A DNA stretch of 64,000 bases from the NCBI RefSeq assembly GCF_021044825.1, contig NZ_JAJNOC010000001.1:806001-870000 (forward strand), given 5' to 3'. This document shows positions 34,107 to 42,191 of this stretch, piece by piece. Under the pieces are notes generated by a model. That model searched no databases and was not told where the DNA came from. It saw only the letters and a list, made by a program, of their open reading frames with translations. This stretch comes from Massilia phyllostachyos (GTDB lineage: Bacteria > Pseudomonadota > Gammaproteobacteria > Burkholderiales > Burkholderiaceae_D). Within the stretch, counting starts at the first letter, position 1; every line of letters begins with the position of its first letter. The position numbers and the translations under genes are program-made.

Positions 34107-35897
34107 TTACATCGCGATCTGCTGCAGCAGATACAGCCGCTGGTACAAGCCGCCCTCGATGCGCATCAGGTCCTCGTGCGAGCCGGCCTCCGTGATGCGG
34201 CCGTGGTTCAGCACCACGATGCGGTCGGCCGCGCGGATGGTCGACAGGCGGTGCGCGATCGCGATGATGGTCACCTTGCCGCGCAGCTCCTCCAGCGCTT
34301 CCTGCACGATCTGCTCGGTGGCGCTGTCGATGCGCGAGGTCGCTTCGTCCAGCAGCAGGATGCGCGGCTGGCCGGCCAGGGCGCGCGCGATCGCCACCAG
34401 CTGCTTCTGGCCCGAGGACAGGCGCGAGCCGCCTTCGCCGAGCTGGGTCTCGTAACCCTGCTCCAGCGCCGCGATGAAGCCGTGCGCATGCGCCGCCCGC
34501 GCCGCCGCCTCGATGCGCTCCAATGGCAGGCCGCGTCCCATGTCGATGTTCTCGCGCGCGGTCGCGGCCAGGATGAACGGGTCCTGCGGCACCAGGCCGA
34601 CCTCGTTGCGGAAGCGCTCGTTGCCGATCGAGGCCAGCGGCAGGCCGCCGATCTCGATCGTGCCCTCGTCCGCCGTGTAGTAGCGCAGCAGCAGCGAGAG
34701 CAGGGTCGACTTGCCGCTGCCGGTGTGGCCGACGATGCCGAAGAAGGCGCCCTGCGGGATGTCGAGCGAGACGTCGTGCAGCACCCGCTGGCCTTCCATG
34801 TAGGCGAAATTCACATGGCGCACGCTGACCGCCGGCGCGGTGGTGTCGAAGGCGGCGGCGTTCTCCAGCCGTCCGGCCAGGTGCTCGGCCGCGCCGCCTT
34901 CTTCCAGCAGGGTGGAGACGCGCGCGGTCGCCACCACCGCCTGCTGCAGGCCGCTGAACTGCATGGTGATCTGGATCAGCGGCTCGACCACCCGCGCGAT
35001 ATAGCTGATGAAGGCGTACAGCACGCCGACTTCCACCGCGTTCATCTCGCGCTGGCCGAAGCCGTAGATGACGATGGTGAGCAGCACCACGTTCAGCAGG
35101 TCGAGCGCGGGTCGCAGCAGGAAGGCGTTGGCCTTCAATTCAGCCAGGCGCGCGACACGGTGGGCGCGGTTGGTGTTGAGGAAGCGCTCGCCGAAGCGCT
35201 TCTCGGCATTGCTGGACTGGAGCACCGACATGCCGCCGATCGACTCGGCCATCTGGCCGTTGATGTCGCTGCGCAGCGCGCGGGCGCGCGTCACCGCCGG
35301 CGCCGACAGGCGCTGGTAGAGCCAGACGATGCCGACCACCGCCGGCACCAGCGCCAGCACCACCAGCATCAGGCGCCAGTCGAGCCAGGCCATGGCGATC
35401 ATGGTGCCGACCAGGACGATGGTCGAATCGAGCATCACGAACAGCACCTGGATGTAGAGCGTCTTGACCGCTTCGGTATCGTTGGTCACGCGGCTCACCA
35501 GCTGGCCGGTGATGGCGCGGTCGAAAAACGCCATCGGCAGGCGCAGCACGTGCTCGTAGACCCACTCGCGCAGGCGCCGCACCGAGCGCATCGCCAGGCC
35601 GGACAGGCGGATCAGCTGCAGGTAGCGGATCCACGACGAGGCCCAGCCGGTGACGACCAGGCCGCCCAGCAGCAGCGACATGCGCGGCCAGTCGAGGTTC
35701 CTGGTGAGCAGGTGGTCGTCGATCAGCAGCTTGCCCAGCAGCGGGCCGACCACTTCGAGGGCGGCCGCGATGACCAGCCAGAAGGTGGCCCAATAAAGGT
35801 GGCGCTTGTCGGGTTCGGCGGCGCGGCGCAGCAGGCCGGCGGCCTCCCGCGTCTGCACGCGCATGTCCTTGGCTTCTTCTTTTTGTTCAATCGGCAT
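34107..35897 (-). CDS. ABC exporter half-transporter B (MdlB-like)
   Basis: 596 residues: six-span type I exporter domain, then nucleotide-binding domain. Walker A is GHTGSGKST, the signature is LSSGQKQ (LSSGQ rather than LSGGQ), Walker B is ILLLDEATSRID with the catalytic Glu, and the switch His is in IAIAHRLST. The ATG at 35897 overlaps the upstream ABC gene by 11 bp. This subunit bears the intact Walker B Glu. Paired with its partner it should form a heterodimer, resembling enterobacterial MdlA/MdlB. Substrates of such pairs are usually lipids or drugs. Confidence 0.88.
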   Translation of the reverse strand: MPIEQKEEAKDMRVQTREAAGLLRRAAEPDKRHLYWATFWLVIAAALEVVGPLLGKLLIDDHLLTRNLDWPRMSLLLGGLVVTGWASSWIRYLQLIRLSGLAMRSVRRLREWVYEHVLRLPMAFFDRAITGQLVSRVTNDTEAVKTLYIQVLFVMLDSTIVLVGTMIAMAWLDWRLMLVVLALVPAVVGIVWLYQRLSAPAVTRARALRSDINGQMAESIGGMSVLQSSNAEKRFGERFLNTNRAHRVARLAELKANAFLLRPALDLLNVVLLTIVIYGFGQREMNAVEVGVLYAFISYIARVVEPLIQITMQFSGLQQAVVATARVSTLLEEGGAAEHLAGRLENAAAFDTTAPAVSVRHVNFAYMEGQRVLHDVSLDIPQGAFFGIVGHTGSGKSTLLSLLLRYYTADEGTIEIGGLPLASIGNERFRNEVGLVPQDPFILAATARENIDMGRGLPLERIEAAARAAHAHGFIAALEQGYETQLGEGGSRLSSGQKQLVAIARALAGQPRILLLDEATSRIDSATEQIVQEALEELRGKVTIIAIAHRLSTIRAADRIVVLNHGRITEAGSHEDLMRIEGGLYQRLYLLQQIAM

Positions 35898-37638
35898 CGA
35901 TGCTTGCCTCGAGTTGTTGGTAGCGCCACTGGCTGGCATACCAGCCATCCAGTTGCAGCAGTTCGTCATGGGTGCCGGATTCCGTGATGCGGCCGTCGCG
36001 CAGCACCACGATGCGGTCGGCGCCAGCCACGGCGGACAGGCGGTGGCTGGCGATGATGGCGGCGCGTTCCGGCCGCGCTGCGCGCAGTTCGTCGAGGTGT
36101 TCGAGGATGCGGGTCTCGGTGCCGGTGTCCACGGCCGACAGCGCATCGTCGAGCAGCAGCAGGGAACTGTCGGCCAGCAGGGCGCGCGCGATCGCCACGC
36201 GCTGGCGCTGGCCGCCCGACAGGGTGATGCCCTTTTCGCCCACCGGCGTGTCGTAACCGAAGGGGAAGCGCAGGATGTCGTCGTGGATCGACGCCATTTG
36301 CGCCGCTTCTTCGACTTCCGCACGCGAGGCGCCGGGGCGGGCCAGGGCGATGTTCTCGGCGATGGTGCTTGAAAACAGGAAGGATTCCTGCGGCACCCAG
36401 CTCATGGCGGCACGCAGCGCTTCGAGACGGTAGGCCGTCAGGGGCTCGCCCGCCCAAGTGACCGTGCCGCTCTGCGGCGTAGCCTGGCGCAGCAGCACGC
36501 GCAGCAAGGTCGACTTGCCGGCGCCGGTGGGGCCGACCAGGCCCAGGGTCTGGCCCGGTTCCACCGTCACCGAGACCTTGTCCAATGCGGGGCGCTCGGC
36601 GTCGCGATAGGCGAAGCTGACGCCGTCGAGCGCCAGCGCGCCGCGCCCGATGGACCCCAGCGTGCCCTTGTCTTCGACCGTCAGCGGCGCGTCCAGCAGC
36701 GGCTGCAGGCGGTTCAGGCCCGCGCGTCCGCGCTCGATCAGCGACAGCACCCAGCCGGCCGCGAACATCGGCCAGATCAGCTGGCCCAGGTACATCGTGA
36801 AGCTGGTGAGGTCGCCCACCGTCAGCTCGCCGTTCCAGACCAGGTAACCGCCCAGGCCGAGCGTGAGGCCGGTGGCCGCGGTCAGGGTCAGGCCGACGGC
36901 CGGCTCATAGGCCGCTTCCCAGCGCTGCGCGTTCAGGCTCGCATTGGCCGCATTGCCGGCCAGTTCGCTGAACTGCGCCGAGCTGCGCGCTTCCAGGCCG
37001 AGGGCGCGCAGGGTGCGCACGCCGGACAGCGATTCCTGCACGTGGTCGTTCAGCGCCGAGAAGCGTTTCAATGCGTCGGCTTCGGCATGGTGGACCTGGG
37101 TCGAGATGCGCCAGAAAGCGAAGGCCATCAGCGGGAAGGGCAGCAGGGCGACCCCGGCCAGGCGCGGGTCGACGCCGAGGGTCATGATGCCGAGCACCAT
37201 GACCAGGGTCAGCGTGCCGTCGAAGCCGGCCAGCATCGCTTCGCCGGCCGCCATCTCGATGGCGTCGATGTCGTTGGTGGCCAGGGCCATCAGGTCGCCG
37301 GTGCGCTGGCGCTGGTAGAAGCCGGGGCCCTGGCTTGCCAAGCGCGCGTACAGGCGGGTGCGCAGCTCGACGCCGAGGTTGTAGGCGGCCGAATACAGGC
37401 GGATGCGCCAGCCGACCCGCAGCACGTAGATGGCGACGCCGAGGCCGAGCAGCTGGGCCAGGCCGAGCATCAGCGCGCGCTGGTCCAGGCTGTGCGCGGC
37501 CAGGCCGTCGATGAGGGCGCCGACCTTGCGCGGAATCAGGACGGTACAGATCGCCACGCCGGCCAGCATGAAGGCCGACGAGACATAGGCCGGCCAGTGA
37601 CGGCGGACGAAGCCGCCGATCAGCCTTGCGAGACTCAT
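35887..37638 (-). CDS. ABC exporter half-transporter A with degenerate Walker B (MdlA-like)
   Basis: 583 residues with six membrane spans and a nucleotide-binding domain. Walker A is GPTGAGKST, the signature is LSGGQRQRV, but Walker B ends LLLLDDALSAVD, with Asp where the catalytic Glu should be. Heterodimeric exporters with one such weak site and one consensus site are well known (MdlA/MdlB, TM287/288). The switch His is IASHRLSAV. Start at 37638 has AAGGAAAC upstream. It overlaps the partner by 11 bp, so the two are translated together. Confidence 0.9.
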   Translation of the reverse strand: MSLARLIGGFVRRHWPAYVSSAFMLAGVAICTVLIPRKVGALIDGLAAHSLDQRALMLGLAQLLGLGVAIYVLRVGWRIRLYSAAYNLGVELRTRLYARLASQGPGFYQRQRTGDLMALATNDIDAIEMAAGEAMLAGFDGTLTLVMVLGIMTLGVDPRLAGVALLPFPLMAFAFWRISTQVHHAEADALKRFSALNDHVQESLSGVRTLRALGLEARSSAQFSELAGNAANASLNAQRWEAAYEPAVGLTLTAATGLTLGLGGYLVWNGELTVGDLTSFTMYLGQLIWPMFAAGWVLSLIERGRAGLNRLQPLLDAPLTVEDKGTLGSIGRGALALDGVSFAYRDAERPALDKVSVTVEPGQTLGLVGPTGAGKSTLLRVLLRQATPQSGTVTWAGEPLTAYRLEALRAAMSWVPQESFLFSSTIAENIALARPGASRAEVEEAAQMASIHDDILRFPFGYDTPVGEKGITLSGGQRQRVAIARALLADSSLLLLDDALSAVDTGTETRILEHLDELRAARPERAAIIASHRLSAVAGADRIVVLRDGRITESGTHDELLQLDGWYASQWRYQQLEASIDAD

Positions 37639-37667
37639 GCAGTGTTTCCTTGGAGATTTTTGCGCCC

Positions 37668-37693
37668 AAAAACAAAAGCGGGCCGAAGCCCGC
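37668..37693 (-). terminator. Intrinsic terminator after the phasin gene
   Basis: On the minus strand GCGGGC-TTCG-GCCCGC (37693-37678) is followed by TTTTGTTTTT. A 6-bp GC stem with a TTCG tetraloop and a T-run is a standard Rho-independent terminator. It separates the phasin message from the ABC pair. Confidence 0.85.
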
Positions 37694-37750
37694 TAGTGTA
37701 GTCGTTTTGCCACTCAGGCGCAGCGCGGCGCCCCGTGTGTCATACCTGCA

Positions 37751-38431
37751 TTATTTCTTGCGGCGCGGGGAGGTCGGCGCCAGTTGCACCTTCGGTGTTT
37801 CGACCTCGTCCGCAGCAGGGATCGGCGCGGCGGCGGGGTGCGGCACCACGGCGGCGCGCGCCGCGCCCTTGCCGACGGCCTTGACGATGGCTTTCGGCTC
37901 GGCTACCGGGGCCGGCTCGGTCGCCGTGACGATCAGCTCGACAGCCGGTTCCGGCTCGGCAACCACAACCGGCTCCGCCGGGGGCGTCCCGGCGAGCACC
38001 GGCGCGGCCGCTTCGACGGCGGGCGCGGGCGTCTCGACGACCGGCTCTGGTAGGGGCGCCGGCGCAAGGACCGGCTTGAACGCCACGGTTTCGATATCGT
38101 TGCCAGCCGGGGCCTGCGTCGGCGCGCGCAGCGCATACGGACGGATGCCGCCGGCGATATTCATCAGTTCGCGGCCGTAGCTGAACAGGCTGCGCACCTG
38201 TTCCTCGGCATGTCCGCCCAGCATCAGGAGATCGCGCGGATCTTTCGAGGCGAACAGGGCGGTGGCGGTGCGCGCCGAGCGCTCCAGGGTGTCGCGCGAG
38301 GTCGCCAGGTTCAGGGCGGCGACCCGGCTGGCGCTTTCGAACGCCTGGTTGGCGAAGGACTGGAAGATGTCGAAGCCGGCTTCGAACTGGGCCTTGCGTG
38401 CTGCGGAGAATTGCTCGGGAAGCGAAGTCAT
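37751..38431 (-). CDS. Phasin-family protein (polyhydroxyalkanoate granule-associated)
   Basis: 226 residues. The N-terminal half is the phasin pattern (LPEQFSAARKAQFEAGFDIF, FANQAFESASRVAALNL and TLERSARTATAL), amphipathic helices that coat PHA granules. The C-terminal half is an Ala/Pro/Val/Glu-rich, low-complexity tail (AKP-type) ending SPRRKK, probably disordered and possibly DNA-contacting. AAGGAAT lies before the ATG at 38431; a further in-frame ATG at 38464 is less likely. It is a single gene closed by the terminator above. It implies PHA storage, whose synthase is not in this window. Confidence 0.88.
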   Translation of the reverse strand: MTSLPEQFSAARKAQFEAGFDIFQSFANQAFESASRVAALNLATSRDTLERSARTATALFASKDPRDLLMLGGHAEEQVRSLFSYGRELMNIAGGIRPYALRAPTQAPAGNDIETVAFKPVLAPAPLPEPVVETPAPAVEAAAPVLAGTPPAEPVVVAEPEPAVELIVTATEPAPVAEPKAIVKAVGKGAARAAVVPHPAAAPIPAADEVETPKVQLAPTSPRRKK

Positions 38432-38625
38432 ACGGATTCCTTTTTGAATTATGGCGCACTGCAATATCGGCTAGTGTAGCCATGATTCGGCTCGCTTGCA
38501 AAGGCGTTCTGCTTTAATTTGCAACAAACTTATTGCAGTGCAGCATGTGTCGTGCGCCGTTCATCCTGAAGCGGACCGATCCTGAAGGAAATCGCTACAA
38601 TCGGGAAAACAACAGGAGGAACCCC

Positions 38626-39930
38626 ATGGATCTCGTGATTCGGAATGCGACCTTGCCGGACGGCAGCCACGGCATCGACATCGGCATCGAAGGCGAGCGC
38701 ATCGTCGCGGTGGAGCAAAGGATGCGCGCCCAGGGCGCCCGCGAAATCGATGCGGACGGTGACCTGGTCAGCCCGCCCTTTGTCGACGCCCATTTCCACA
38801 TGGATTCCGTACTCAGCTATGGTTTGCCGCGCGTCAACCAGAGCGGGACCTTGCTCGAAGGCATACGCGTCTGGGGCGAACTGAAACCCCAGCTCAGCCA
38901 GGACGCGCTGGTCGAACGCGCCATGCGCTACTGCGACTGGGCGGTGGCGCGCGGCCTGCTGGCGATCCGCACCCACGTCGACGTCTGCGACGAGCGCCTG
39001 CTGGCGGTCGAGGCCCTGCTCGACGTCAAGCGCCGCGTCGCGCCCTACCTCGACCTGCAGCTGGTGGCCTTCCCCCAGGACGGCCTGCTGCGCAGCCCTG
39101 GCGCCTTCGACAACCTGAAGCGCGCCATCGCCATGGGCGTCGACGTGGTCGGCGGCATCCCGCACTTCGAGCGCACCATGGCGCAGGGCGCCGAATCGGT
39201 GCGCCTGCTGTGCGAGTTCGCGGCCGACAAGGGGCTGCGCGTGGACATGCACTGCGACGAGACCGACGACCCGATGTCGCGCCACATCGAGTCGCTGGCG
39301 TACGAGACCCAGCGCCTCGGCCTGCAGGGCAGGGTGGCCGGCTCGCACCTGACCTCGATGCATTCGATGGACAACTACTACGTCAGCAAGCTGCTGCCCC
39401 TGATCGCGGAAAGCGGGGTCGCGGCGATCGCCAACCCGCTGATCAACATCACCCTGCAGGGCCGCCACGACAGCTACCCGAAGCGGCGCGGCATGACCCG
39501 GGTGCCGGAGCTGATGGCGGCCGGCGTCGACGTCGCCTTCGGCCACGACTGCGTGCTCGACCCCTGGTACGGCATGGGCTCCGGCGACATGCTGGAAGTG
39601 GCGCACATGGGACTGCACGTGGCGCAGATGACCGGGGTCGAGGCGATGGCGGCCTGCTTCACCGCCGTCACCGAGACGCCGGCGCGCATCCTCGGCCTGG
39701 AAGACTACGGCATCGCGACCGGGCGCTACGCCGACATGGTGCTGCTCGACGCCGGCTCGCCGGTGGAGGCGATCCGCCTGCGCGCGGCGCGCAAGCTCGT
39801 GGTGCGGCGCGGGGCCATCGTGTCGGAGACAGCACCAAGCCAGGCCACCTTGCACCTGCCCGGCAGGCCTGCCGCCACCGATTTCCGCATTCCCGCGGCG
39901 GGTACGCAGGCGGGTACTCACAATAGGTAA
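38626..39930 (+). CDS. Cytosine deaminase-like amidohydrolase (CodA type)
   Basis: 434 residues. Metal-ligand blocks of CodA-like amidohydrolases are present: DAHFHMD (residues about 54-60), THVDVCD, DMHCDETDDPMSRH with the catalytic Glu, and GHDCVLDPWYGMGSGDML with the late Asp. There is no signal peptide. Relatives deaminate cytosine, isoguanine or other aminopyrimidines and aminopurines; which one cannot be read. AGGAGG at the right distance fixes the ATG at 38626. It is divergent from the phasin gene with no permease next to it, which is unlike the codBA operon. Confidence 0.85.
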   Translation: MDLVIRNATLPDGSHGIDIGIEGERIVAVEQRMRAQGAREIDADGDLVSPPFVDAHFHMDSVLSYGLPRVNQSGTLLEGIRVWGELKPQLSQDALVERAMRYCDWAVARGLLAIRTHVDVCDERLLAVEALLDVKRRVAPYLDLQLVAFPQDGLLRSPGAFDNLKRAIAMGVDVVGGIPHFERTMAQGAESVRLLCEFAADKGLRVDMHCDETDDPMSRHIESLAYETQRLGLQGRVAGSHLTSMHSMDNYYVSKLLPLIAESGVAAIANPLINITLQGRHDSYPKRRGMTRVPELMAAGVDVAFGHDCVLDPWYGMGSGDMLEVAHMGLHVAQMTGVEAMAACFTAVTETPARILGLEDYGIATGRYADMVLLDAGSPVEAIRLRAARKLVVRRGAIVSETAPSQATLHLPGRPAATDFRIPAAGTQAGTHNR

Positions 39931-40015
39931 CAATATTGTACGAAACCCGGCGCGGTTTGGCGCTAGAATAGGCCGTTTTCCAGTCTACTCTGGCGCTTCC
40001 GACTCCGTGAAAGAC

Positions 40016-40534
40016 ATGCAGATCCGCCCCGCCGGCGACCAGGACTTCGATGCGATGTGGAGCATCTTCTGCGCCCATCTCGCCACCGGCGAAAGCTATC
40101 CCTTCACCACCGCCACCTCGCGCGACGCCGGCCATGCCTACTGGTTCGGGCAGGGCGTGTCGAGTTTCGTCGCGACCTCGAACGGCGGGCGCGTGCTCGG
40201 CATGTACCGCCTGCTGTCCAACCAGGTCGGGCGCGGCCACCACGTGGCCAACGCCTCCTTCATGGTCAGCCCCTCGGCGCAAGGCGCCGGCGTGGGCCGC
40301 ATGCTGGGCGAGCATTGCCTGGGCGAGGCGCGCGCCCAGGGCTACCTCGCCATGCAGTTCAACCACGTGGTGAGCACCAATACCGCCGCCGTGCGCTTGT
40401 GGAAAAAACTCGGCTTCTCGATCGTCGGCACCCTGCCCAAGGCCTACCGCCACCGGCGTCTCGGCTACGTGGACGCCTACGTGATGTACCAGCTGCTGCA
40501 GGACCCGGACCACTGGCCGACGGTGGACGCGTGA
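40016..40534 (+). CDS. GNAT-family N-acetyltransferase
   Basis: 172 residues from the ATG at 40016; a GTG at 40007 is also possible. The acetyl-CoA loop is visible (GAGVGRMLGEH, the R/QxxGxG/A motif) and the C-terminal AAVRLWKKLGFSIVGTLPKA is typical. The substrate cannot be named. The stop overlaps the next gene's GTG start by four bases (GTGA). It follows the deaminase after 85 bp, with no clear promoter in between. Confidence 0.9.
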   Translation: MQIRPAGDQDFDAMWSIFCAHLATGESYPFTTATSRDAGHAYWFGQGVSSFVATSNGGRVLGMYRLLSNQVGRGHHVANASFMVSPSAQGAGVGRMLGEHCLGEARAQGYLAMQFNHVVSTNTAAVRLWKKLGFSIVGTLPKAYRHRRLGYVDAYVMYQLLQDPDHWPTVDA

Positions 40535-41055
40535 GCGAGGTCCTGCGCACCGCGCGCCTGCGCCTGCGCGTGGCCGATGCGAACGACGCCGCCTTCTACC
40601 TCGCCCTCGTCAACGACCCCGATTTCATCGCCTATATCGGCGACCGCGGCCTGCGCACCCTGGACGCGGCGGCGCGCGCGATCGAGGACGGCCCGGTGGC
40701 GATGCAGCGCACCCGCGGCCACTCGCTGTATATCGTCGAGCGCATCGAGGACGGCCAGCCGGTCGGCATGTCGGGCCTGATCAAGCGCGACACCCTCGAC
40801 GACGTCGACATCGGCTACGCTTTCCTGCCGGCACATCGCGGCTGCGGCTATGCCTTCGAGTCGGCGCAGGCGGTCGCCGCGCATGCGGCCAGGATCGGCA
40901 TTGCCCGCCTGGTGGCCATCACCAATCCCGCCAACGCGGCGTCGATCGGCCTGCTGCGCAAGCTGGGCATGGACTTCGAGCGTTTCGCCGTGCTGGTGGC
41001 GGGGCAGCCGGGCGTGAACGTCTACGGCATGGCCTTGCTACGCCGCGAAAGCTGA
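40531..41055 (+). CDS. GNAT-family N-acetyltransferase (RimJ-like)
   Basis: 174 residues. It opens with LRTARLRLRVADANDAAFYL and shows YAFLPAHRGCGYAFESAQAV at the acetyl-CoA site. IGLLRKLGMDFERFAVL follows, as in ribosomal-protein/Rim-type acetyltransferases. The start is a GTG overlapping the upstream GNAT stop (GTGA), giving translational coupling. The two GNAT enzymes may act on related substrates, or be a drift-diverged pair; their sequences are not close by eye. Confidence 0.9.
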   Translation: MSEVLRTARLRLRVADANDAAFYLALVNDPDFIAYIGDRGLRTLDAAARAIEDGPVAMQRTRGHSLYIVERIEDGQPVGMSGLIKRDTLDDVDIGYAFLPAHRGCGYAFESAQAVAAHAARIGIARLVAITNPANAASIGLLRKLGMDFERFAVLVAGQPGVNVYGMALLRRES

Positions 41056-41144
41056 GCGCTGTGTGCGTTGGCTGACGCAGCGCGGCAAGCGCCGGTGGTA
41101 GGATTGCGGTGCCTGAATGTCCACCACTTGTCACCGAGCCAGCG

Positions 41145-42137
41145 ATGCCCTTCGAATCTCCCCCCGAGCCGCGTCCCGACGCGCCCATCTTCATCGTCCT
41201 GAATGCCGGCTCGGGCCATTCCGAAACGGCGATACGGCGCTCGACCATCGAATCGGTGCTGGCCGCCGCGGGCCGCGCCTGCCATCTGGAGATGGTCGAC
41301 GACCCGGCGCGGCTGCAGGACATCGCGCGCGACATGGCGCAGAAAGCCTTGCAGAGCGACGGCATCCTGGTGGCGGCGGGCGGTGATGGCACCATCAATA
41401 CCGTGGCGCATGAAGCGGTGCTGGCCGGCTGCATCTTCGGCGTCTTGCCGCAGGGCACGTTCAACTATTTCGGACGCACCCACGGGATTCCCGAAGACCT
41501 GGCCGAAGCCGTGTACTCGCTGCTGCGCGCGCGCGTGCGGCCGGTGCAGGTGGGCCTGCTCAACAACAAGATCTTCCTCGTCAACGCCAGCGTCGGCCTG
41601 TATCCGAAGCTGCTCGAAGAGCGCGAGCACGACAAGCAGCAATACGGCCGCAGCCGCGTGGTCGCCTTCTTCTCCGCGATCAAGATGGCGTTGCGCCCGC
41701 ACCGCCACCTGCGCATCACCCTCGAGCAGGACGGCAAGGAACGCCGCCTGCGCACGACCACCCTGTTCGTCGGCAACAACCGCCTGCAGCTGGAGCAGGT
41801 GGGCATGGAGGGGCTGACCGAGGCGGTGGAAGAGGGCCAGCTGGTCGCCATCGCGCCGCGTCCGATGGGCAAGCTGGGCCTGCTCGGCCTGCTGGTGCGC
41901 GGGATGCTGGGGCGGCTCAAGGATGCGGACGTCGAGGCCTTCGCCTTCAAGCGCCTGACGGTGCGCACGCCGGCGGTGTATGGCCGCAAGCGCCTGAAGG
42001 TGGCCGCCGACGGGGAGGTGAGCCAGATGGCGATGCCGCTGGAGTTTCGTGTGCTGGAAGGGAGACTGGCGCTCATGGTGCAGGGGGCGTCGCGCAAGGA
42101 GGCAAGGGCGGTGTCGGCCGGGGCGGAAGACGAGTAA
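41145..42137 (+). CDS. Diacylglycerol/lipid kinase-family protein
   Basis: 330 residues. The nucleotide-binding GGDGT appears in VAAGGDGTINTVAHEAV, preceded by an NAGSGHSE loop. The LPQGTFNYFGRTHGIPED block is typical of DAGK-catalytic-domain proteins (YegS/BmrU type). It probably phosphorylates a lipid such as diacylglycerol or a sphingoid base at the membrane. The ATG at 41145 was preferred over 41109 because the kinase domain starts soon after it. A REP-type hairpin follows within 20 bp of the stop. Confidence 0.87.
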   Translation: MPFESPPEPRPDAPIFIVLNAGSGHSETAIRRSTIESVLAAAGRACHLEMVDDPARLQDIARDMAQKALQSDGILVAAGGDGTINTVAHEAVLAGCIFGVLPQGTFNYFGRTHGIPEDLAEAVYSLLRARVRPVQVGLLNNKIFLVNASVGLYPKLLEEREHDKQQYGRSRVVAFFSAIKMALRPHRHLRITLEQDGKERRLRTTTLFVGNNRLQLEQVGMEGLTEAVEEGQLVAIAPRPMGKLGLLGLLVRGMLGRLKDADVEAFAFKRLTVRTPAVYGRKRLKVAADGEVSQMAMPLEFRVLEGRLALMVQGASRKEARAVSAGAEDE

Positions 42138-42154
42138 TCCGTTGGCTCGGAGAC

Positions 42155-42182
42155 CGTCGCACCGGCGAAGGCCGGTGCGACG
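42155..42182. repeat. REP-like hairpin
   Basis: Perfect 12-bp arms CGTCGCACCGGC / GCCGGTGCGACG around a GAAG loop. It shares the GGCGAAGGCC centre with the hairpins at 19145, 53932 and 54008. It lies between convergent genes and could serve both as terminator. Confidence 0.75.
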
Positions 42183-42191
42183 GATCGGCGG

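Noticed and set aside
36324..37675. Alternative frame in the ABC exporter region giving a longer protein
   Set aside because: It is rich in Arg/Pro/Ala with no domains, while the accepted frame has full ABC motifs.
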